Counted from the stretch's first letter, positions 17,607 to 26,805 are shown. The stretch is DNA of 64,000 bases from Streptococcus mitis (GCF_013305725.1 NZ_CP047883.1:537001-601000), one strand, 5' to 3'. Notes: generated from the letters alone by a model not told the origin. A program made the numbers and translations.

Positions 17607-18224
17607 ATGGGACAGACAATCATATCTGCTATTGGTGTTTATATTTCCACCAGTATCGATTATTTAATTATTTTATTTATTTTATTTGCACAGCTATCAC
17701 AGAATAAACAAAAGTGGCATATTTATGCGGGTCAATATCTAGGCACAGGCTTACTTGTAGGGGCGAGTTTAGTTGCTGCTTATGTCGTTAATTTCGTACC
17801 TGAAGAATGGATGGTTGGATTGCTTGGTTTAATCCCTATCTATTTAGGGATTCGCTTTGCAATTGTTGGAGAAGGTGAGGAAGAGGAAGAAGAGGAAGAA
17901 ATTATTGAAAGATTAGAAAAAAGCAAGGCAAATCAACTGTTTTGGACAGTTACATTGCTGACAATTGCGTCTGGCGGAGATAATTTAGGTATCTATATAC
18001 CTTATTTTGCTTCGTTAGATTGGTCACAGACCCTCGTGGCGTTGCTTGTGTTTGTAATCGGCATAATTATCTTATGCGAGATTAGTCGGGTGTTATCCTC
18101 TATTCCGTTAATATTCGAGACAGTTGAAAAATACGAGCGAATCATTGTGCCCTTAGTATTCATTCTACTTGGACTATACATCATGTATGAAAATGGCACG
18201 ATAGAGACTTTTCTGATCGTGTAG
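17607..18224 (+). CDS. cadD: CadD-family cadmium resistance transporter
   Basis: A 205-residue integral membrane protein of the CadD family, which gives resistance to Cd2+ (and sometimes Zn2+) in staphylococci and streptococci. Helices are seen at about residues 5-28, 40-62, 68-88, 112-130, 138-158 and 175-195. A cytoplasmic loop between helices 3 and 4 carries a run of glutamates (about residues 90-98), a likely metal-interacting stretch. The motif STSIDYLIILFILF at the N-terminus and GGDNLGIYIPYFA in helix 4 are typical. A start at ATG 17607 follows AGGAGG. The regulator cadX/cadC often paired with it is missing here. Pneumococci carry a cadD near rpsO as well, so the locus itself is not foreign, though its flanks are rearranged. 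Confidence 0.88.
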   Translation: MGQTIISAIGVYISTSIDYLIILFILFAQLSQNKQKWHIYAGQYLGTGLLVGASLVAAYVVNFVPEEWMVGLLGLIPIYLGIRFAIVGEGEEEEEEEEIIERLEKSKANQLFWTVTLLTIASGGDNLGIYIPYFASLDWSQTLVALLVFVIGIIILCEISRVLSSIPLIFETVEKYERIIVPLVFILLGLYIMYENGTIETFLIV

Positions 18225-18263
18225 ATTTTTTTGTTTCACTAGGATTTTAGCCCGGGCTCAAAT

Positions 18264-18291
18264 CAGCTCTCTGATTTTCAGAGGGCTTTTT
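18264..18291 (+). terminator. Terminator after cadD
   Basis: AGCTCTCTGA-TTT-TCAGAGGGCT followed by TTTTT; nearly the same hairpin as the one directly before the CRISPR array. Confidence 0.8.
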
Positions 18292-18294
18292 ATG

Positions 18295-18354
18295 TTGTCA
18301 CCTTACATCGATATGCTCAAGTATAAATTTCGGTTACGGTTCTTAGCACTGTAA
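18295..18354 (+). repeat. 60-bp diverged direct repeat, right copy
   Basis: Partner of 16606-16665; both follow a terminator hairpin and end in TAGCACTGTAA. Confidence 0.75.
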
Positions 18355-18380
18355 AACCAACTATATTCATTTTTCTCAGC

Positions 18381-18409
18381 TTGTTACATAGTTAAAAATA
18401 TGGTATACT
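18381..18409 (+). promoter_or_regulatory. Promoter of the iron-uptake operon
   Basis: TTGTTA at 18381-18386 and TATACT at 18404-18409 are 17 bp apart. The -10 is preceded by TGG. AAAGGAGG stands before the first start codon at 18459. AT-rich inverted sequence around TCATGAGAATTTTCTAAATT could bind an iron regulator, but I cannot identify one. Confidence 0.65.
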
Positions 18410-18458
18410 TTTCATGAGAATTTTCTAAATTTTTAAGATTCTATCAAAGGAGGTTTGC

Positions 18459-19505
18459 ATGCTTTCCAAATTTTCTGGAAGCCGACAAGACCAGCAATTT
18501 GTGTTACTTTTAGTTATTTTGCTAGGTATTTTAGGGATTTCTCTTTTTCTAGCAGTTTCAATGGGATCTGTTGCGATTGATCTAGGAGATACCTATCGGA
18601 TTATTTTGAGCAGGTTAGGATTTTCTCTTGAGATAGGAGAGGTTTCCAAGTCTACTCTTGCCATTGTATGGAACATGAGATTCCCCCGAGTATTGTTAGG
18701 TCTGATAGTAGGAGCAGGCCTTTCTATGTGTGGTAGCGTGATGCAGTCTACAGTGAACAATCCCATCGCAGAGCCTTATGTCTTAGGAATATCTGCGGGT
18801 GCAACTCTAGGTGCAACCTTGAGCATCATTTTTGGTTTAAAAGTGATGATTAGCCTTGGAGCTTTTCTTGGAGCTATTTTGGCAACAATTGCTGTCCTCA
18901 TCATTGCCTCTATGCAGGGAAGGATGACGACTTCCAGTCTGATTTTATCAGGAACGGTGGTCAACGCTCTCTTTCTGGCTTTTTCAAACTTTATTATCTC
19001 AGTTGGCGCTAATGCGGATAGTGTGATGACCATTAAGTTTTGGACCATGGGTTCGCTCGCTGGGACTTCTTGGGCAGACTTGGTCCTGCCAACTATAGTA
19101 GTAGGAATAGCCTTTCTATTTTTCTCTACTCAGTATCGTGTTTTCAATGCGATGATGATGGGAGATGAGGCTGCTTTAACTTTGGGGATTCCCTTACGCT
19201 TTTATTGGTATCTTTATGTGACAATGGTGGCTGTGCTGACAGCAGTCTTGGTGGCAACCTGTGGGATTATTGGATTTGTCGGTCTGATTACTCCACATTT
19301 AGCTCGAGGGTTAGTAGGAACGAATTACAAGAGGCTTTTTCCTGTTGCAACCTTGCTAGGTGCCCTCTTTGTCATTTGGGCAGACGTACTCTCTCGTATC
19401 GTCATTCCAAACGCAGAGCTTCCTATTGGTATTTTCACAGCCTTGGTAGGTGCTCCCTTCTTTATCTACATTGTTGGAGGTAGGCGAAGGGAGGTGAGGA
19501 TCTGA
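18459..19505 (+). CDS. FecCD-family iron/siderophore ABC transporter permease
   Basis: A 348-residue polytopic permease of the BtuC/FecCD/FhuB family, with about nine to ten transmembrane segments. Family motifs are FPRVLLGLIVGAGLSMCGSVMQ, here as separate stretches near residues 74-95, NPIAEPYVLGISAGA (about 100-114) and GFVGLITPHLAR (about 270-281). It would form a homodimeric channel for a ferric siderophore or heme-like ligand. The ATPase gene begins 1 bp after its stop and the binding lipoprotein follows, so the unit is a complete importer. Ligand identity is not visible. Confidence 0.93.
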   Translation: MLSKFSGSRQDQQFVLLLVILLGILGISLFLAVSMGSVAIDLGDTYRIILSRLGFSLEIGEVSKSTLAIVWNMRFPRVLLGLIVGAGLSMCGSVMQSTVNNPIAEPYVLGISAGATLGATLSIIFGLKVMISLGAFLGAILATIAVLIIASMQGRMTTSSLILSGTVVNALFLAFSNFIISVGANADSVMTIKFWTMGSLAGTSWADLVLPTIVVGIAFLFFSTQYRVFNAMMMGDEAALTLGIPLRFYWYLYVTMVAVLTAVLVATCGIIGFVGLITPHLARGLVGTNYKRLFPVATLLGALFVIWADVLSRIVIPNAELPIGIFTALVGAPFFIYIVGGRRREVRI

Positions 19506-19506
19506 T

Positions 19507-20262
19507 ATGGACTTGATTTGTCAGGATATCCATTTTGGACTAGGAGAGAAAAAAATCCTTAAAGGAGTCTCTCTTAAGGTTAAAGGGAATCAATTTCACA
19601 CGATATTAGGACCAAATGGAAGTGGAAAAACCAGTCTACTTAAACTCCTCTATCGTCAGGAAAAGGCGGACAAAGGTTTGATAAGCCTAGATGGAAAGCC
19701 TCTGGAACAATGGATGCTCAAAGAAACAGCCAAGCAAATGGCAGTTGTGACCCAGTTTAATCAACTGCAGTTTGATTGTACAGTTGAAGAAATCGTCTTG
19801 CTGGGAAGAACTCCCCACCTCTCTTTTTTACAGAAGGAAAGGGAAAGAGATTTTACACTCGTTCAAGATGCCCTCGTTAAGGTGGATATGCTCGAGAAGA
19901 AAACTCGTCTCTATTCGTCTCTGTCAGGGGGAGAAAAACAGCGAGTCTTACTAGCCCGCGCCTTGGCGCAAGAACCGACTCTTTTACTCCTAGACGAACC
20001 AACCAATCACCTGGATATCAGGTATCAGCTAGACTTGTTGGCCATTGTGAAAAATCTCAAGGTCAATGTTCTAGCTGTCCTACATGATATTCAACTTGCT
20101 TGTCGCTATTCGGATTATCTCTATTTGATGAAAGAGGGAGAAATCCTTTACCAAGGTACTCCAAAGGAGACCATCACCCCTGAGTCATTGCAAACTGTAT
20201 ATGGAGTTCAAAGTCAGGTGACTTGGACCGAGGATCAGCAAGCTATGATTCACTATTTATAA
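19507..20262 (+). CDS. Iron/siderophore ABC transporter ATP-binding protein
   Basis: A 251-residue FepC/FhuC-type ATPase on the inner face of the membrane. Walker A is GPNGSGKTSLL (about residues 36-46), the signature is SLSGGEKQRVLLARAL, Walker B is [12 protein letters not shown] and the switch histidine lies in VLHDIQLA. It starts with ATG 1 bp downstream of the permease stop, with GGGAGGTGAGG inside the permease gene as ribosome binding site. It powers the permease encoded upstream. Confidence 0.95.
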   Translation: MDLICQDIHFGLGEKKILKGVSLKVKGNQFHTILGPNGSGKTSLLKLLYRQEKADKGLISLDGKPLEQWMLKETAKQMAVVTQFNQLQFDCTVEEIVLLGRTPHLSFLQKERERDFTLVQDALVKVDMLEKKTRLYSSLSGGEKQRVLLARALAQEPTLLLLDEPTNHLDIRYQLDLLAIVKNLKVNVLAVLHDIQLACRYSDYLYLMKEGEILYQGTPKETITPESLQTVYGVQSQVTWTEDQQAMIHYL

Positions 20263-20281
20263 GAATGAAAAGGAAAACAAG

Positions 20282-21292
20282 ATGAAAAAAACACTCAGTA
20301 TTTTACTCGTGACAGTAGCTACCTTAACTTTGGCAGCTTGTGGTAACACTACTACAGAAAAAGCTACCACACAGTCTAGCACAGAAACAAGTCAAAAGGC
20401 GAGCACAGAGACGACTTATCCACTAACGGTCAAAACCTATGACGCGAAAGGGAATGAAGTCGAACAAGTCTTTGGCAAGGTACCTGAAAAAGTTATCACC
20501 AACAATCTTTCAACCACTGAAATCTTATTGGAGTTGGGGTTGAAGGATAAAATTGTTGGCATGCTCAATCCAGACAATGCTGTGACGGACAAATACAAGG
20601 ATGCGATTGCGACTATTCCTCAAATTGGGGATAAAAAAACAGTCTCACAAGAGACAGTCCTTTCTTATGAGCCAGACGCTGTGATGGGTCGAAATATGAT
20701 GTTTTCTGAAAAATCCTTGGGGACAGTTAGCACTTGGAATGAAAACAAAATCCCAGTTTATACTCAAAAAGCTTCTCTCTCAACAATTCAGCAAGATTTG
20801 GGGAATATCGTAGAAGATGTCAAAAATCTGGGAATGATTTTTAATGTTCAGGACAAGGCCAATGAATACGCAGCCCAATTACAAACTAAAATTGACGTTG
20901 TTAAGAAAGCAAACACAGTAAGTCAAGGTGAAAAGAAAAAGGCTTTGATTATGGTTGCTTATAATGATGAAACCTTCGGTGCCTACAAGTCTGCTTTGCA
21001 AGAAAGTTTGTTGAACCAACTTGGTTATACAAACGTTGCTACGGGGACATCAGGCTTGACCTTGGAAAATCTCGTGTCAATGGATCCTGAATTGATTATC
21101 TATGTAACCAGCGACCGCAATAAAAAATTGGATGAAAAAGCAGTAGAGTTGATGAAGGCAAATGCTGTTTTGGAAAGCGTTCCTGCTATTAAGAATCAAA
21201 AGATCATGACCATCTCTTACGATGAGTTGATGGATTATGGTCCAGCAGTGATTGATTCCCTTGAGAAAATCAATGACTTTATCAATAAATAA
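20282..21292 (+). CDS. Iron/siderophore-binding lipoprotein
   Basis: A 336-residue solute-binding protein anchored as a lipoprotein: a signal peptide ends in the lipobox LAAC with Cys20 as the lipidated residue, followed by a Thr/Ser-rich linker (about 24-45). The rest has the FepB/BtuF-type fold with a long central helix (about residues 185-205). Segments such as KVITNNLSTTEILLELGL and ELIIYVTSD fit periplasmic-binding-protein family ABC-2. It should capture the ferric complex outside the cell and hand it to the permease. The 3' end overlaps the esterase gene. Confidence 0.93.
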   Translation: MKKTLSILLVTVATLTLAACGNTTTEKATTQSSTETSQKASTETTYPLTVKTYDAKGNEVEQVFGKVPEKVITNNLSTTEILLELGLKDKIVGMLNPDNAVTDKYKDAIATIPQIGDKKTVSQETVLSYEPDAVMGRNMMFSEKSLGTVSTWNENKIPVYTQKASLSTIQQDLGNIVEDVKNLGMIFNVQDKANEYAAQLQTKIDVVKKANTVSQGEKKKALIMVAYNDETFGAYKSALQESLLNQLGYTNVATGTSGLTLENLVSMDPELIIYVTSDRNKKLDEKAVELMKANAVLESVPAIKNQKIMTISYDELMDYGPAVIDSLEKINDFINK

Positions 21293-21965
21293 TGAGTTTG
21301 ATTGGGAAGGAATCCAAGTCAAGGTCAGCCTTCCTTCGATCTATGATCCCAATCAAACCTATCCAGTTATTCTCTTGAATGATGGAAACTTGGATTTTCT
21401 ATCTTCCCTTTCCGAATCTGTGATTTTAGTGGGCTTGACCTCTAAAAATCGCCTAGACGACTACACTCCCTGGAAGGCATCTGCTCTGAGAGATAGGGCT
21501 CCAAATTTTGGTGGTCAGGCAAATGCCTATCATGGTCATTTATTTGGTGGTCTTTTAGACAGGTTGCAGTCGCTTTATCGCCTGGACAAAAATCGCCTTG
21601 CCTATGGGGGTTACTCACTAGGTGGTTTGGTGGCAGTCTACAGTCTTTTCAGCTTTGACAAGGTTTCCTGTGTCTTCTCCATCTGCGGTTCCTTTTGGTA
21701 TCCTGATTTTGTGACTTACTGCAAGGCAGAGACAGTGAAAAATCTAGACTGTTTGCTGTATTTACAGAATGGTCAATCAGAAGGAGCATACCATACTAAT
21801 CGCTTGGCTCAAGCACCAGTCTATGCTGAGCAGATTCATACCAGTCTTCAGAAATGCTATCCGAACGGTCAGTTTGTCTTTGACCCTTATGGACACCATG
21901 AACAAGTGGCTGAACGATTTTTAGCCTTTTCTAGCTGGTTGGCCCAAAAATGGAAAATCGAATAA
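21273..21965 (+). CDS. Alpha/beta hydrolase, likely siderophore esterase (IroE/Fes-like)
   Basis: A 230-residue esterase-D-type hydrolase without a signal peptide. The nucleophile elbow GGYSLGG (Ser near residue 117) and a C-terminal catalytic His in YGHHEQVAERF are visible. It overlaps the binding-protein gene by 20 bp, and the ATG at 21273 lies after AGAAAA, so expression is probably coupled; a GTG at 21252 is an alternative start. Hydrolases of this family linked to FecCD-type importers open the backbone of imported ferric siderophores to free the iron in the cytosol. That role is inferred from context; a general carboxylesterase is possible. Confidence 0.78.
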   Translation: MTLSINNEFDWEGIQVKVSLPSIYDPNQTYPVILLNDGNLDFLSSLSESVILVGLTSKNRLDDYTPWKASALRDRAPNFGGQANAYHGHLFGGLLDRLQSLYRLDKNRLAYGGYSLGGLVAVYSLFSFDKVSCVFSICGSFWYPDFVTYCKAETVKNLDCLLYLQNGQSEGAYHTNRLAQAPVYAEQIHTSLQKCYPNGQFVFDPYGHHEQVAERFLAFSSWLAQKWKIE

Positions 21966-21972
21966 AAGAGTT

Positions 21973-21996
21973 ATCCCTTGGCTTTTGCCAAGGGAT
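21973..21996. terminator. Hairpin between the convergent esterase and plsC genes
   Basis: ATCCCTTGGC-TTTT-GCCAAGGGAT is a perfect 10-bp stem. The tail (TGTTGTATTTGTTT) is T-rich rather than a clean T run. Confidence 0.7.
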
Positions 21997-22008
21997 TGTT
22001 GTATTTGT

Positions 22009-22758
22009 TTAACCAAGGTTTTCTCTCTTTTTATCTGGATTCCATACGAAGCTCGCGATAAAGCTAAAGATGATAGTTAGGATAGCGAGGATAATGGCAA
22101 GGATGAGGGCAGGGATGCGGATAAACCACCAGAGTGGGTTTGGTTTTTTATCATTGTGCCATTGTTTCGTTTCTTGGTCCAGACGTTGGAATTCTGTTTG
22201 GATACGATTGGCGACTGTTTCAATGCCTTCATCATTCATTTTCTTGATATCTGAGATATCGATTGGATTTCCAAAGTTCATATCGACACGTTCACGGCTA
22301 ACTAAGCCCTTCAAAGTCATGGGACCTGTGTAGGTAACCGGCATGATACGTACCTTGGCCATTTTGGCAATCAGGGCAACTCCACCCTTGACATCGTTTG
22401 AGTGACGGCTCCCACTTGGAAACATGATGAGAGAGCGGTCACTTTTTTTGAGGACATTGATAGGATATTTGATGGCTGAAGCACTAGGATTTTCACGGTC
22501 GATAGGAAAGGCCCCACACATACGAATCCACCAACCAAAGATACGGTTGGTAAAGAGCTCTTTTTTTGCCATAAAGATAAATTGTTTTGGCTTGGTCGCA
22601 AAGGCCATGTAAACAGGATCCCACCAGGTACGGTGTGGCGCAACCAGAATATAATTTTCATCTTGATTAGGAATTTTATCAGTATTATGATAATGGGCAT
22701 TGCCATTGATGGACCATAGGAGCAAGACAACCAATCCACGTAAATAAGTATAAAACAT
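22009..22758 (-). CDS. plsC: 1-acyl-sn-glycerol-3-phosphate acyltransferase
   Basis: A 249-residue membrane enzyme that adds the second acyl chain to lysophosphatidic acid, making phosphatidic acid. Motif I appears as HRTWWD, motif III as FPSGSRH (usual form FPEGTR), and a hydrophobic C-terminal helix (about 222-242) may anchor it. The longest frame begins at 22803, but the ATG at 22758 has GAAGGAGATC as ribosome binding site. A reverse-strand promoter fits TTGCCA (22817-22812) and TATAAT (22794-22789) with 17-bp spacing. It converges on the esterase gene. Confidence 0.9.
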   Translation of the reverse strand: MFYTYLRGLVVLLLWSINGNAHYHNTDKIPNQDENYILVAPHRTWWDPVYMAFATKPKQFIFMAKKELFTNRIFGWWIRMCGAFPIDRENPSASAIKYPINVLKKSDRSLIMFPSGSRHSNDVKGGVALIAKMAKVRIMPVTYTGPMTLKGLVSRERVDMNFGNPIDISDIKKMNDEGIETVANRIQTEFQRLDQETKQWHNDKKPNPLWWFIRIPALILAIILAILTIIFSFIASFVWNPDKKRENLG

Positions 22759-22890
22759 GCGATCTCCTTCGATTCTTTTCTTGTTATTATTATACCTTAT
22801 CAAAGGAGGGCTGGCAAACTTTTCCCTTGACTAGGTGCATATTTGGGATGAGATTAGAATTCTTTTAGAAAAAATGATATGATAGAATTT

Positions 22891-25227
22891 ATGGATAAAA
22901 ATAAGATTATGGGATTAACCCAAAGAGAAGTCAAGGAAAGACAGGCTAAGGGCTTGGTCAATGATTTTACTGCATCGGCCAGTACTAGCACTTGGCAAAT
23001 CGTTAAACGAAATGTCTTTACCCTTTTTAACGCTTTGAACTTTGCCATTGCTTTGGCACTTGCCTTTGTGCAGGCTTGGAGCAATCTGGTCTTCTTTGCC
23101 GTTATCTGCTTTAACGCTTTTTCTGGAATTGTGACCGAGTTGCGGGCTAAACACATGGTGGACAAGCTCAATCTCATGACCAAGGAAAAGGTTAAGACTA
23201 TTCGTGATGGCCAAGAAGTGGCTCTGAATCCTGAAGAATTGGTGTTAGGAGATGTCATTCGTTTGTCTGCTGGAGAGCAAATTCCCAGTGATGCCTTGGT
23301 TTTGGAAGGCTTTGCGGAAGTCAATGAAGCCATGTTAACGGGGGAAAGTGATTTGGTGCAAAAGGAAGTGGATGCCTTGCTTTTGTCAGGAAGTTTCTTG
23401 GCCAGTGGGTCAGTTTTAGCTCAAGTTCACCATGTAGGTGCAGACAACTATGCTGCCAAACTTATGCTGGAAGCCAAAACAGTGAAACCCATCAACTCCC
23501 GTATCATGAAATCGCTGGATAAACTAGCCGGTTTTACTGGGAAGATTATCATTCCCTTTGGTCTAGCTCTCTTGCTAGAAGCCTTGCTTTTAAAAGGCTT
23601 GCCTCTCAAGTCGTCCGTTGTAAATTCATCGACAGCTCTTTTGGGAATGTTGCCTAAGGGAATCGCCCTTTTGACCATTACTTCGCTCTTGACTGCGGTG
23701 ATTAAGCTGGGCTTGAAAAAGGTTTTGGTGCAGGAGATGTATTCTGTTGAGACCTTGGCACGCGTGGATATGCTCTGTTTGGACAAGACGGGCACCATCA
23801 CCCAAGGAAAGATGCAGGTGGAGGCTGTTCTTCCTTTGACCGAAGAGTATGGAGAGTCAGCGCTTGCTAGCATCTTGGCCAGCTATATAGCCCATAGTGA
23901 GGATAAAAATCCAACAGCTCAAGCTATTCGAAAGCGTTTTGTGGGAGAAGTTACTTATCCTATGATTTCGAATCTCCCCTTCTCGAGCGACCGCAAGTGG
24001 GGAGCTATGGAGTTAGAAGGTTTGGGAACAGTTTTCTTAGGGGCGCCTGAGATGTTGCTGGCTTCTGAGGTCCCAGAAGCCAGAGAGGCCTTGGAGAGAG
24101 GTTCACGTGTCTTGGTCTTAGCTCTCAGTCAGGAGAAATTAGACCATCACAAACCACAAAAACCATCTGATATTCAGGCTCTAGCCTTGCTGGAAATCTT
24201 GGACCCGATTCGAGAGGGAGCAGCAGAGACGCTGGACTATCTCCGTTCTCAGGAAGTGGGGCTCAAGATTATCTCTGGTGATAATCCAGTCACTGTTTCA
24301 AGTATTGCCCAAAAAGCAGGTTTTGTAGACTATCAGAGCTATGTAGATTGTTCGAAAATTACGGATGAGGAATTGGTTGCTATGGCTGAGGATACAGCTA
24401 TTTTCGGACGTGTTTCCCCTCATCAAAAGAAACTCATCATTCAAACACTGAAAAAAGCGGGGCATACAACAGCTATGACAGGGGATGGAGTTAATGATAT
24501 CCTGGCTCTTCGTGAGGCAGATTGTTCTATCGTGATGTCTGAGGGAGACCCAGCGACTCGTCAGATTGCCAATCTGGTTCTCTTGAACTCAGACTTTAAT
24601 GATGTTCCTGAGATTCTCTTCGAGGGTCGTCGTGTAGTCAATAACATTGCCCACATCGCCCCGATTTTCTTGATAAAGACCATCTATTCTTTCTTGCTCG
24701 CAGTTATCTGTATCGTCAGTGCTTTACTAGGTCGATCTGAGTGGATCTTGATTTTCCCCTTCATTCCAATCCAGATTACCATGATTGACCAGTTTGTGGA
24801 AGGTTTCCCACCATTCGTTCTGACTTTTGAGCGAAATATCAAACCTGTCGAGCCAAACTTCCTCAGAAGATCCATGCTTCGTGCTCTACCAAGCGCTCTC
24901 ATGGTCGTCTTCAGCGTCCTGTTTGTGAAAATATTTGGAAGTAGTCAAGGTTGGTCTGAGTTAGAAATCTCAACCCTACTCTATTATCTCTTGGGGTCAA
25001 TTGGTTTCTTATCTGTATTTAGAGCCTGCATGCCATTTACCCTATGGCGTGTCCTCTTGATTGTTTGGTCAGTAGGTGGTTTCCTGGCTACGGCTCTTTT
25101 CCCGAGAATTCAAAAACTGCTTGAAATTTCAACCTTAACAGGACAAACTTTACCTGTTTATGGTGTCATGATGTTGGTCTTTACCGTAATTTTCATCCTG
25201 ACTAGTCGCTATCAAGCCAGAAAATAA
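22891..25227 (+). CDS. P-type cation-transporting ATPase (E1-E2 type)
   Basis: A 778-residue membrane pump with the phosphorylation site DKTGTITQGK (Asp298), the TGES-type loop as TGESDLV, the hinge TGDGVNDILALREAD, and about ten transmembrane helices. Helix 4 carries LPKGI in place of the PEGL of calcium and sodium pumps, and it lacks the CPC of heavy-metal pumps. It resembles CtpE-like pumps, for which Ca2+ has been proposed; the ion is not certain here. The start is uncertain: ATG 22891 is chosen from family resemblance, with in-frame alternatives at 22879 and 22909 and no clear ribosome binding site before any of them. Confidence 0.85.
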   Translation: MDKNKIMGLTQREVKERQAKGLVNDFTASASTSTWQIVKRNVFTLFNALNFAIALALAFVQAWSNLVFFAVICFNAFSGIVTELRAKHMVDKLNLMTKEKVKTIRDGQEVALNPEELVLGDVIRLSAGEQIPSDALVLEGFAEVNEAMLTGESDLVQKEVDALLLSGSFLASGSVLAQVHHVGADNYAAKLMLEAKTVKPINSRIMKSLDKLAGFTGKIIIPFGLALLLEALLLKGLPLKSSVVNSSTALLGMLPKGIALLTITSLLTAVIKLGLKKVLVQEMYSVETLARVDMLCLDKTGTITQGKMQVEAVLPLTEEYGESALASILASYIAHSEDKNPTAQAIRKRFVGEVTYPMISNLPFSSDRKWGAMELEGLGTVFLGAPEMLLASEVPEAREALERGSRVLVLALSQEKLDHHKPQKPSDIQALALLEILDPIREGAAETLDYLRSQEVGLKIISGDNPVTVSSIAQKAGFVDYQSYVDCSKITDEELVAMAEDTAIFGRVSPHQKKLIIQTLKKAGHTTAMTGDGVNDILALREADCSIVMSEGDPATRQIANLVLLNSDFNDVPEILFEGRRVVNNIAHIAPIFLIKTIYSFLLAVICIVSALLGRSEWILIFPFIPIQITMIDQFVEGFPPFVLTFERNIKPVEPNFLRRSMLRALPSALMVVFSVLFVKIFGSSQGWSELEISTLLYYLLGSIGFLSVFRACMPFTLWRVLLIVWSVGGFLATALFPRIQKLLEISTLTGQTLPVYGVMMLVFTVIFILTSRYQARK

Positions 25228-25229
25228 AG

Positions 25230-25262
25230 AAAGGCTGCAATCTGTGGATTGCGGTCTTTTTA
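25230..25262 (+). terminator. Terminator after the P-type ATPase gene
   Basis: GGCTGCAATC-TGTG-GATTGCGGTC forms a stem followed by TTTTT. Confidence 0.8.
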
Positions 25263-25327
25263 GGTACAAGATTACCAGCTGAAATGTGGTATAATAAGGG
25301 GTAATAGAGTTTGGAAAGTGAGAGAAG

Positions 25328-26005
25328 ATGATTTCAAAGAGATTAGAATTAGTGGCTTCCTTTGTGCCCCAGGGAGCCATTTTGCTAGATGTGGGAAGTG
25401 ACCATGCTTATCTGCCTATCGACTTGGTCGAAAGAGGCCAAATCAAAAGCGCCATTGCAGGTGAGGTTGTGGAAGGTCCCTACCAATCTGCGGTCAAAAA
25501 TGTTGAGGCTCACGGCCTAAAGGAGAAAATTCAGGTTCGTTTAGCCAATGGCTTGGCAGCTTTTGAAGAGCCTGACCAAGTGTCGGTCATCACCATTGCA
25601 GGTATGGGCGGCCGTTTGATTGCTAGGATTTTAGAAGAAGGCTTGGACAAGTTAGCTAATGTAGAGCGGTTAATCCTCCAACCTAATAATCGTGAAGACG
25701 ACTTGCGCATTTGGTTGCAAGACAATGGGTTTCAGATTGTAGCTGAAAACATCTTAGAAGAAGCTGGCAAGTTTTACGAGATTTTGGTGGTGGAAGCAGG
25801 ACAAATGAATCTATCAGCCAGTGATGTTCGCTTTGGTCCCTTCTTGTCCAAAGAGGTCAGTCCAGTCTTTGTCCAAAAATGGCAAAAAGAAGCTGTTAAG
25901 CTAGAGTTTGCCTTCGGACAAATCCCAGAAAAAAATCTGGAGGAACGTCAAGTTCTAGTAGATAAAATTCAAGCCATCAAGGAGGTTCTCCATGCTAGCA
26001 AGTGA
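25328..26005 (+). CDS. trmK: tRNA (adenine22-N1)-methyltransferase
   Basis: A 225-residue SAM-dependent enzyme that methylates A22 in tRNA. The SAM-binding motif [12 protein letters not shown] (about residues 19-30) and the catalytic-site motif [13 protein letters not shown] are typical of TrmK (YqfN). A TATAAT at 25290-25295 with TGTGG before it is a likely promoter. Its end overlaps the nif3-like gene by 14 bp, a pairing conserved in Firmicutes. Confidence 0.95.
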   Translation: MISKRLELVASFVPQGAILLDVGSDHAYLPIDLVERGQIKSAIAGEVVEGPYQSAVKNVEAHGLKEKIQVRLANGLAAFEEPDQVSVITIAGMGGRLIARILEEGLDKLANVERLILQPNNREDDLRIWLQDNGFQIVAENILEEAGKFYEILVVEAGQMNLSASDVRFGPFLSKEVSPVFVQKWQKEAVKLEFAFGQIPEKNLEERQVLVDKIQAIKEVLHASK

Positions 26006-26789
26006 AGTAATTAACGCATATGAAGCCTTTTGCCCTCAGGAATTTTCCATGGAGGGAGACAGTCGTGGCCTACAAATTGGCACTTTGGACAAGGATATCC
26101 AAAGTGTCATGGTTGCTCTGGATATTCGTGAAGAAACGGTGGCAGAGGCCATTGAAAAGGGTGTGGATTTGATTATCGTTAAGCACGCGCCGATTTTCCG
26201 TCCGATAAAGGACTTGGTTGCTAACCGTACACAAAATCAGATTTACATTGATCTGATAAAGCATGATATCGCAGTTTATGTCAGCCATACCAATATTGAC
26301 ATCGTTGAAAATGGTCTCAATGATTGCTTCTGTCAGATGTTAGGTATTGAGGAAACGACCTATCTTCAGGAAACAGGTCCAGAACGTGGAATTGGTCGTA
26401 TTGGGAATATTCAGCATCAGACCTTTGGGGATTTTGCCCAGCATGTCAAGCAAGTCTTTGGCCTAGATAGTCTTCGAATGGTGCATTATCAAGAGAGTGA
26501 TTTGCAGAAGCCTATCTCAAGAGTGGCCATCTGTGGTGGTAGTGGGCAGTCTTTCTATAAGGATGCTTTAGTTAAAGGAGCGGATGTCTATATCACTGGT
26601 GATATTTACTACCACACTGCCCAGGATATGTTGTCTGATGGCTTGCTAGCATTGGACCCAGGTCACTATATTGAAGTGCTGTTTGTGGAAAAAATCGCAG
26701 CATTCCTTAGTCAATGGAAAGAGGAAAAAGACTGGGATATTGATATTTTGCCTAGTCAAGCATCGACCAATCCTTTCCACCATATCTAG
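25992..26789 (+). CDS. Nif3-like dinuclear metal-binding protein
   Basis: A 265-residue Nif3/YqfO-family protein. Metal ligands expected of the family are visible in VKHAPIF (about residues 63-69), SHTNID (about 97-102), and the C-terminal [12 protein letters not shown]. The family has been described as GTP cyclohydrolase I type 2-like, but the cellular role is unsettled. The ATG lies inside the end of trmK after AAGGAGG, so translation is coupled. Confidence 0.93.
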   Translation: MLASEVINAYEAFCPQEFSMEGDSRGLQIGTLDKDIQSVMVALDIREETVAEAIEKGVDLIIVKHAPIFRPIKDLVANRTQNQIYIDLIKHDIAVYVSHTNIDIVENGLNDCFCQMLGIEETTYLQETGPERGIGRIGNIQHQTFGDFAQHVKQVFGLDSLRMVHYQESDLQKPISRVAICGGSGQSFYKDALVKGADVYITGDIYYHTAQDMLSDGLLALDPGHYIEVLFVEKIAAFLSQWKEEKDWDIDILPSQASTNPFHHI

Positions 26790-26805
26790 TTAGAAAGTGA
26801 AAACA

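Noticed and set aside
16606..18354. The 60-bp copies as a tracrRNA anti-repeat for the CRISPR repeat
   Set aside because: Only GTCAC and a few scattered bases agree with the repeat; pairing is far too weak by eye to call an anti-repeat.
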